DNA of 48,493 nucleotides from Clostridiales bacterium (lineage in GTDB: Bacteria > Bacillota > Clostridia > Saccharofermentanales > Saccharofermentanaceae). Shown piece after piece: positions 46,999-48,493 of the stretch (positions are counted from its first letter, which is position 1; every line of letters starts with the position of its first letter). The translations under genes were made by a program, and so were the position numbers. A model generated the notes under the pieces. The model searched no databases, was not told the DNA's origin, and saw only the letters and a program-made list of their open reading frames with translations. The stretch lies in contig JAFWQF010000111.1 of the NCBI GenBank assembly GCA_017509205.1, positions 1 through 48,493 of the forward strand. The letters are read 5' to 3'.

Positions 46999-48493
46999 TT
47001 ACTTTCTGTGCTTGATTGCTGCCTGTGCTGCTGCAAGACGAGCGATCGGTACACGGAAAGGTGAGCAGGATACATAGTCGAGGCCGATCTCATCGCAGAA
47101 CTCTACGGATGTAGGGTCGCCGCCGTGCTCACCGCAGATACCGAGGTGGAGGTCAGGACGTACTGCCTTACCGTTCTCGATAGCCATCTTCATGAGCTTA
47201 CCAACGCCGTTCTGGTCGAGACGTGCAAACGGATCAGACTCGAAGATCTTGGACTCATAGTAAGCTGTGAGGAACTTGCCTGCGTCGTCTCTTGAGAAAC
47301 CGAATGTCATCTGTGTAAGGTCGTTTGTACCGAAGCAGAAGAACTCAGCTTCCTTAGCGATCTCGTCAGCTGTAAGAGCAGCTCTCGGGATCTCGATCAT
47401 GGTACCAACCTTGTAGCCCATGTTGACGCCTGCAGCCTTGATCTCTTCGTCAGCAACTGCAACAACTACCTTCTTAACGTTAACGAGCTCCTTGATCTCG
47501 CAAACGAGCGGGATCATGATCTCAGGTGTAACGTTCCAGTCGGGATGCTTAGCGTTAACGTTGATGGCAGCGCGGATGACAGCTCTTGTCTGCATCTTAG
47601 CGATCTCAGGATATGTAACAGCGAGACGGCATCCTCTGTGACCCATCATCGGGTTGAACTCGTGGAGAGAAGCGATAAGTGTCTTGATGTCCTCAACGGA
47701 CTTGCCCTTCTTAGCTGCGAGAGCCTTGATGTCGTCCTCTTCTGTAGGTACGAATTCGTGGAGCGGCGGATCGAGGAATCTGATGGTAACGGGATGTCCC
47801 TCGAGAGCTTCATAGAGAGCTTCGAAGTCAGACTGCTGCATGGGAAGGATAACCTCGAGAGCAGCCTCACGCTCCTCAACTGTATCTGAGCAGATCATCT
47901 CACGGAAAGCGTCGATTCTGCCTTCACCGAAGAACATGTGCTCTGTACGGCAGAGACCGATACCCTCAGCACCAAGCTCACGAGCCTTCTTAGCATCGTT
48001 GGGTGTATCAGCATTTGTACGTACTTCGAGTCTCTTGTACTCGTCAGCCCACTTCATGATGCGGCCGAAGTAACCGTTGTTGGGGTCAGCGTCAACCTGA
48101 GCGATTGCGCCGTCATAGATCTTACCTGTGGAACCGTCGAGGGAGATGATGTCACCTTCCTGGAATGTCTTTCCTGCAAGTGTGAACTTCTTGTTCTCTT
48201 CATCCATTGCGATGTCGCCGCAACCGGAAACGCAGCACTCACCCATACCACGTGCAACAACTGCAGCGTGTGATGTCATACCGCCGCGGACTGTGAGGAT
48301 ACCCTCAGCGGCCTTCATGCCTGTGATGTCTTCAGGAGATGTTTCGAGTCTTACGAGGACAACCTTCTCTCCTCTCTCGTGCCAAGCAACTGCATCGTCA
48401 GCTGTGAAGACGATCTTACCGCAAGCAGCTCCCGGAGAAGCACCGAGTCCCTTGCCGATAGCCTCTGCAGCCTTGAGTGCAGCGGGATCGAAC
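46999..48493 (-). CDS. ppdK: Pyruvate, phosphate dikinase, C-terminal part (cut by window edge)
   Basis: The visible 498 residues are the C-terminal half of PPDK, which interconverts pyruvate, ATP and phosphate with phosphoenolpyruvate, AMP and pyrophosphate in anaerobes. The frame runs on past 48493, so the ATG at 48318 is internal. The phospho-carrier domain is present (GGMTSHAAVVARG with catalytic His), as is the PEP/pyruvate-binding barrel with catalytic Cys in LGICGEHGGDP and the terminal VSCSPFRVPIARLAAAQA. AT-rich codon choice and strong codon bias fit a highly expressed gene. Confidence 0.96.
   Translation of the reverse strand, partial: FDPAALKAAEAIGKGLGASPGAACGKIVFTADDAVAWHERGEKVVLVRLETSPEDITGMKAAEGILTVRGGMTSHAAVVARGMGECCVSGCGDIAMDEENKKFTLAGKTFQEGDIISLDGSTGKIYDGAIAQVDADPNNGYFGRIMKWADEYKRLEVRTNADTPNDAKKARELGAEGIGLCRTEHMFFGEGRIDAFREMICSDTVEEREAALEVILPMQQSDFEALYEALEGHPVTIRFLDPPLHEFVPTEEDDIKALAAKKGKSVEDIKTLIASLHEFNPMMGHRGCRLAVTYPEIAKMQTRAVIRAAINVNAKHPDWNVTPEIMIPLVCEIKELVNVKKVVVAVADEEIKAAGVNMGYKVGTMIEIPRAALTADEIAKEAEFFCFGTNDLTQMTFGFSRDDAGKFLTAYYESKIFESDPFARLDQNGVGKLMKMAIENGKAVRPDLHLGICGEHGGDPTSVEFCDEIGLDYVSCSPFRVPIARLAAAQAAIKHRK

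Noticed and set aside
46999..48318. PPDK starting at the ATG at 48318
   Set aside because: The frame continues upstream with conserved PPDK sequence to the window edge, so the gene is truncated by the window and not short.
1..48493. tRNA, rRNA, phage or insertion-sequence genes
   Set aside because: Reading both strands I found no cloverleaf-like sequence, transposase, integrase or terminal inverted repeats that I could support.

Overview
The window looks like chromosome of an anaerobic, Gram-positive Clostridia-type bacterium (Bacillota). The evidence is indirect: strong AGGAGG-type ribosome sites, tightly packed operons with ATGA and TAATG junctions, several lipobox lipoproteins, an MdoB/LtaS-type phosphoglycerol transferase, a MurT/GatD-like pair, SpoIIE-type phosphatase signalling and a pyruvate phosphate dikinase (PPDK). 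A rumen or gut Clostridia lineage is a reasonable guess, but no rRNA or marker gene is present to prove it. I saw no tRNA, rRNA, CRISPR array, insertion sequence or phage gene.

Region 1 (1-8196) joins export and signalling. On the minus strand a STAS anti-sigma-factor antagonist leads an operon with a very short HlyD-like adaptor and a C39 peptidase/ABC exporter of the NHLM (nitrile-hydratase-leader microcin) type. A further gene starts at the left edge. Next come a plus-strand D-Ala-D-Ala dipeptidase and a CstA-type transporter, then a membrane phosphatase carrying both PP2C (SpoIIE) and HATPase (RsbW-like kinase) domains, with its own STAS partner.

Region 2 (8200-17202, all minus) is mostly sensing and envelope: a beta-lactamase-fold protein, LytTR regulator, DUF3021 membrane protein, diguanylate cyclase and hybrid histidine kinase; then an L,D-transpeptidase lipoprotein with a Thr/Glu tail, a lipoprotein whose ribosome site lies in a hairpin, and a protein with two cyclic-nucleotide-binding domains and no DNA-binding domain.

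Region 3 (17480-20549, plus) is an ABC-2 transporter operon with a small membrane-anchored protein.

Region 4 (20673-35509, minus) holds housekeeping-like and accessory operons: methyltransferase/Nudix, HD hydrolase, a glycosyltransferase with a TPM protein and a zinc-ribbon protein, a TSCPD protein, a divergent MurT/GatD pair whose GatD has lost both catalytic residues, a phosphoglycerol transferase, acetyltransferases, TfoX and VOC proteins, a second zinc-ribbon paralogue, and a prephenate dehydratase that carries a lipoprotein signal.

Region 5 (35591-44368) has mixed small genes (zinc-ribbon protein, esterase, macrodomain, SseB-like, DUF308 and DUF6765 proteins, DnaQ-type exonuclease, Lys/Ala-rich lipoprotein) and a probable plus-strand small RNA at 39674-39763.

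Region 6 (44574-46884, plus) is the strongest candidate for an undescribed system. A membrane-anchored protein with a His-rich stretch and a (Cys-Ala)x6 tail is translationally coupled to a radical SAM/SPASM enzyme with a possible recognition domain at its N-terminus. This layout suggests a membrane-tethered radical-SAM substrate. The window closes with a convergent, truncated PPDK gene.
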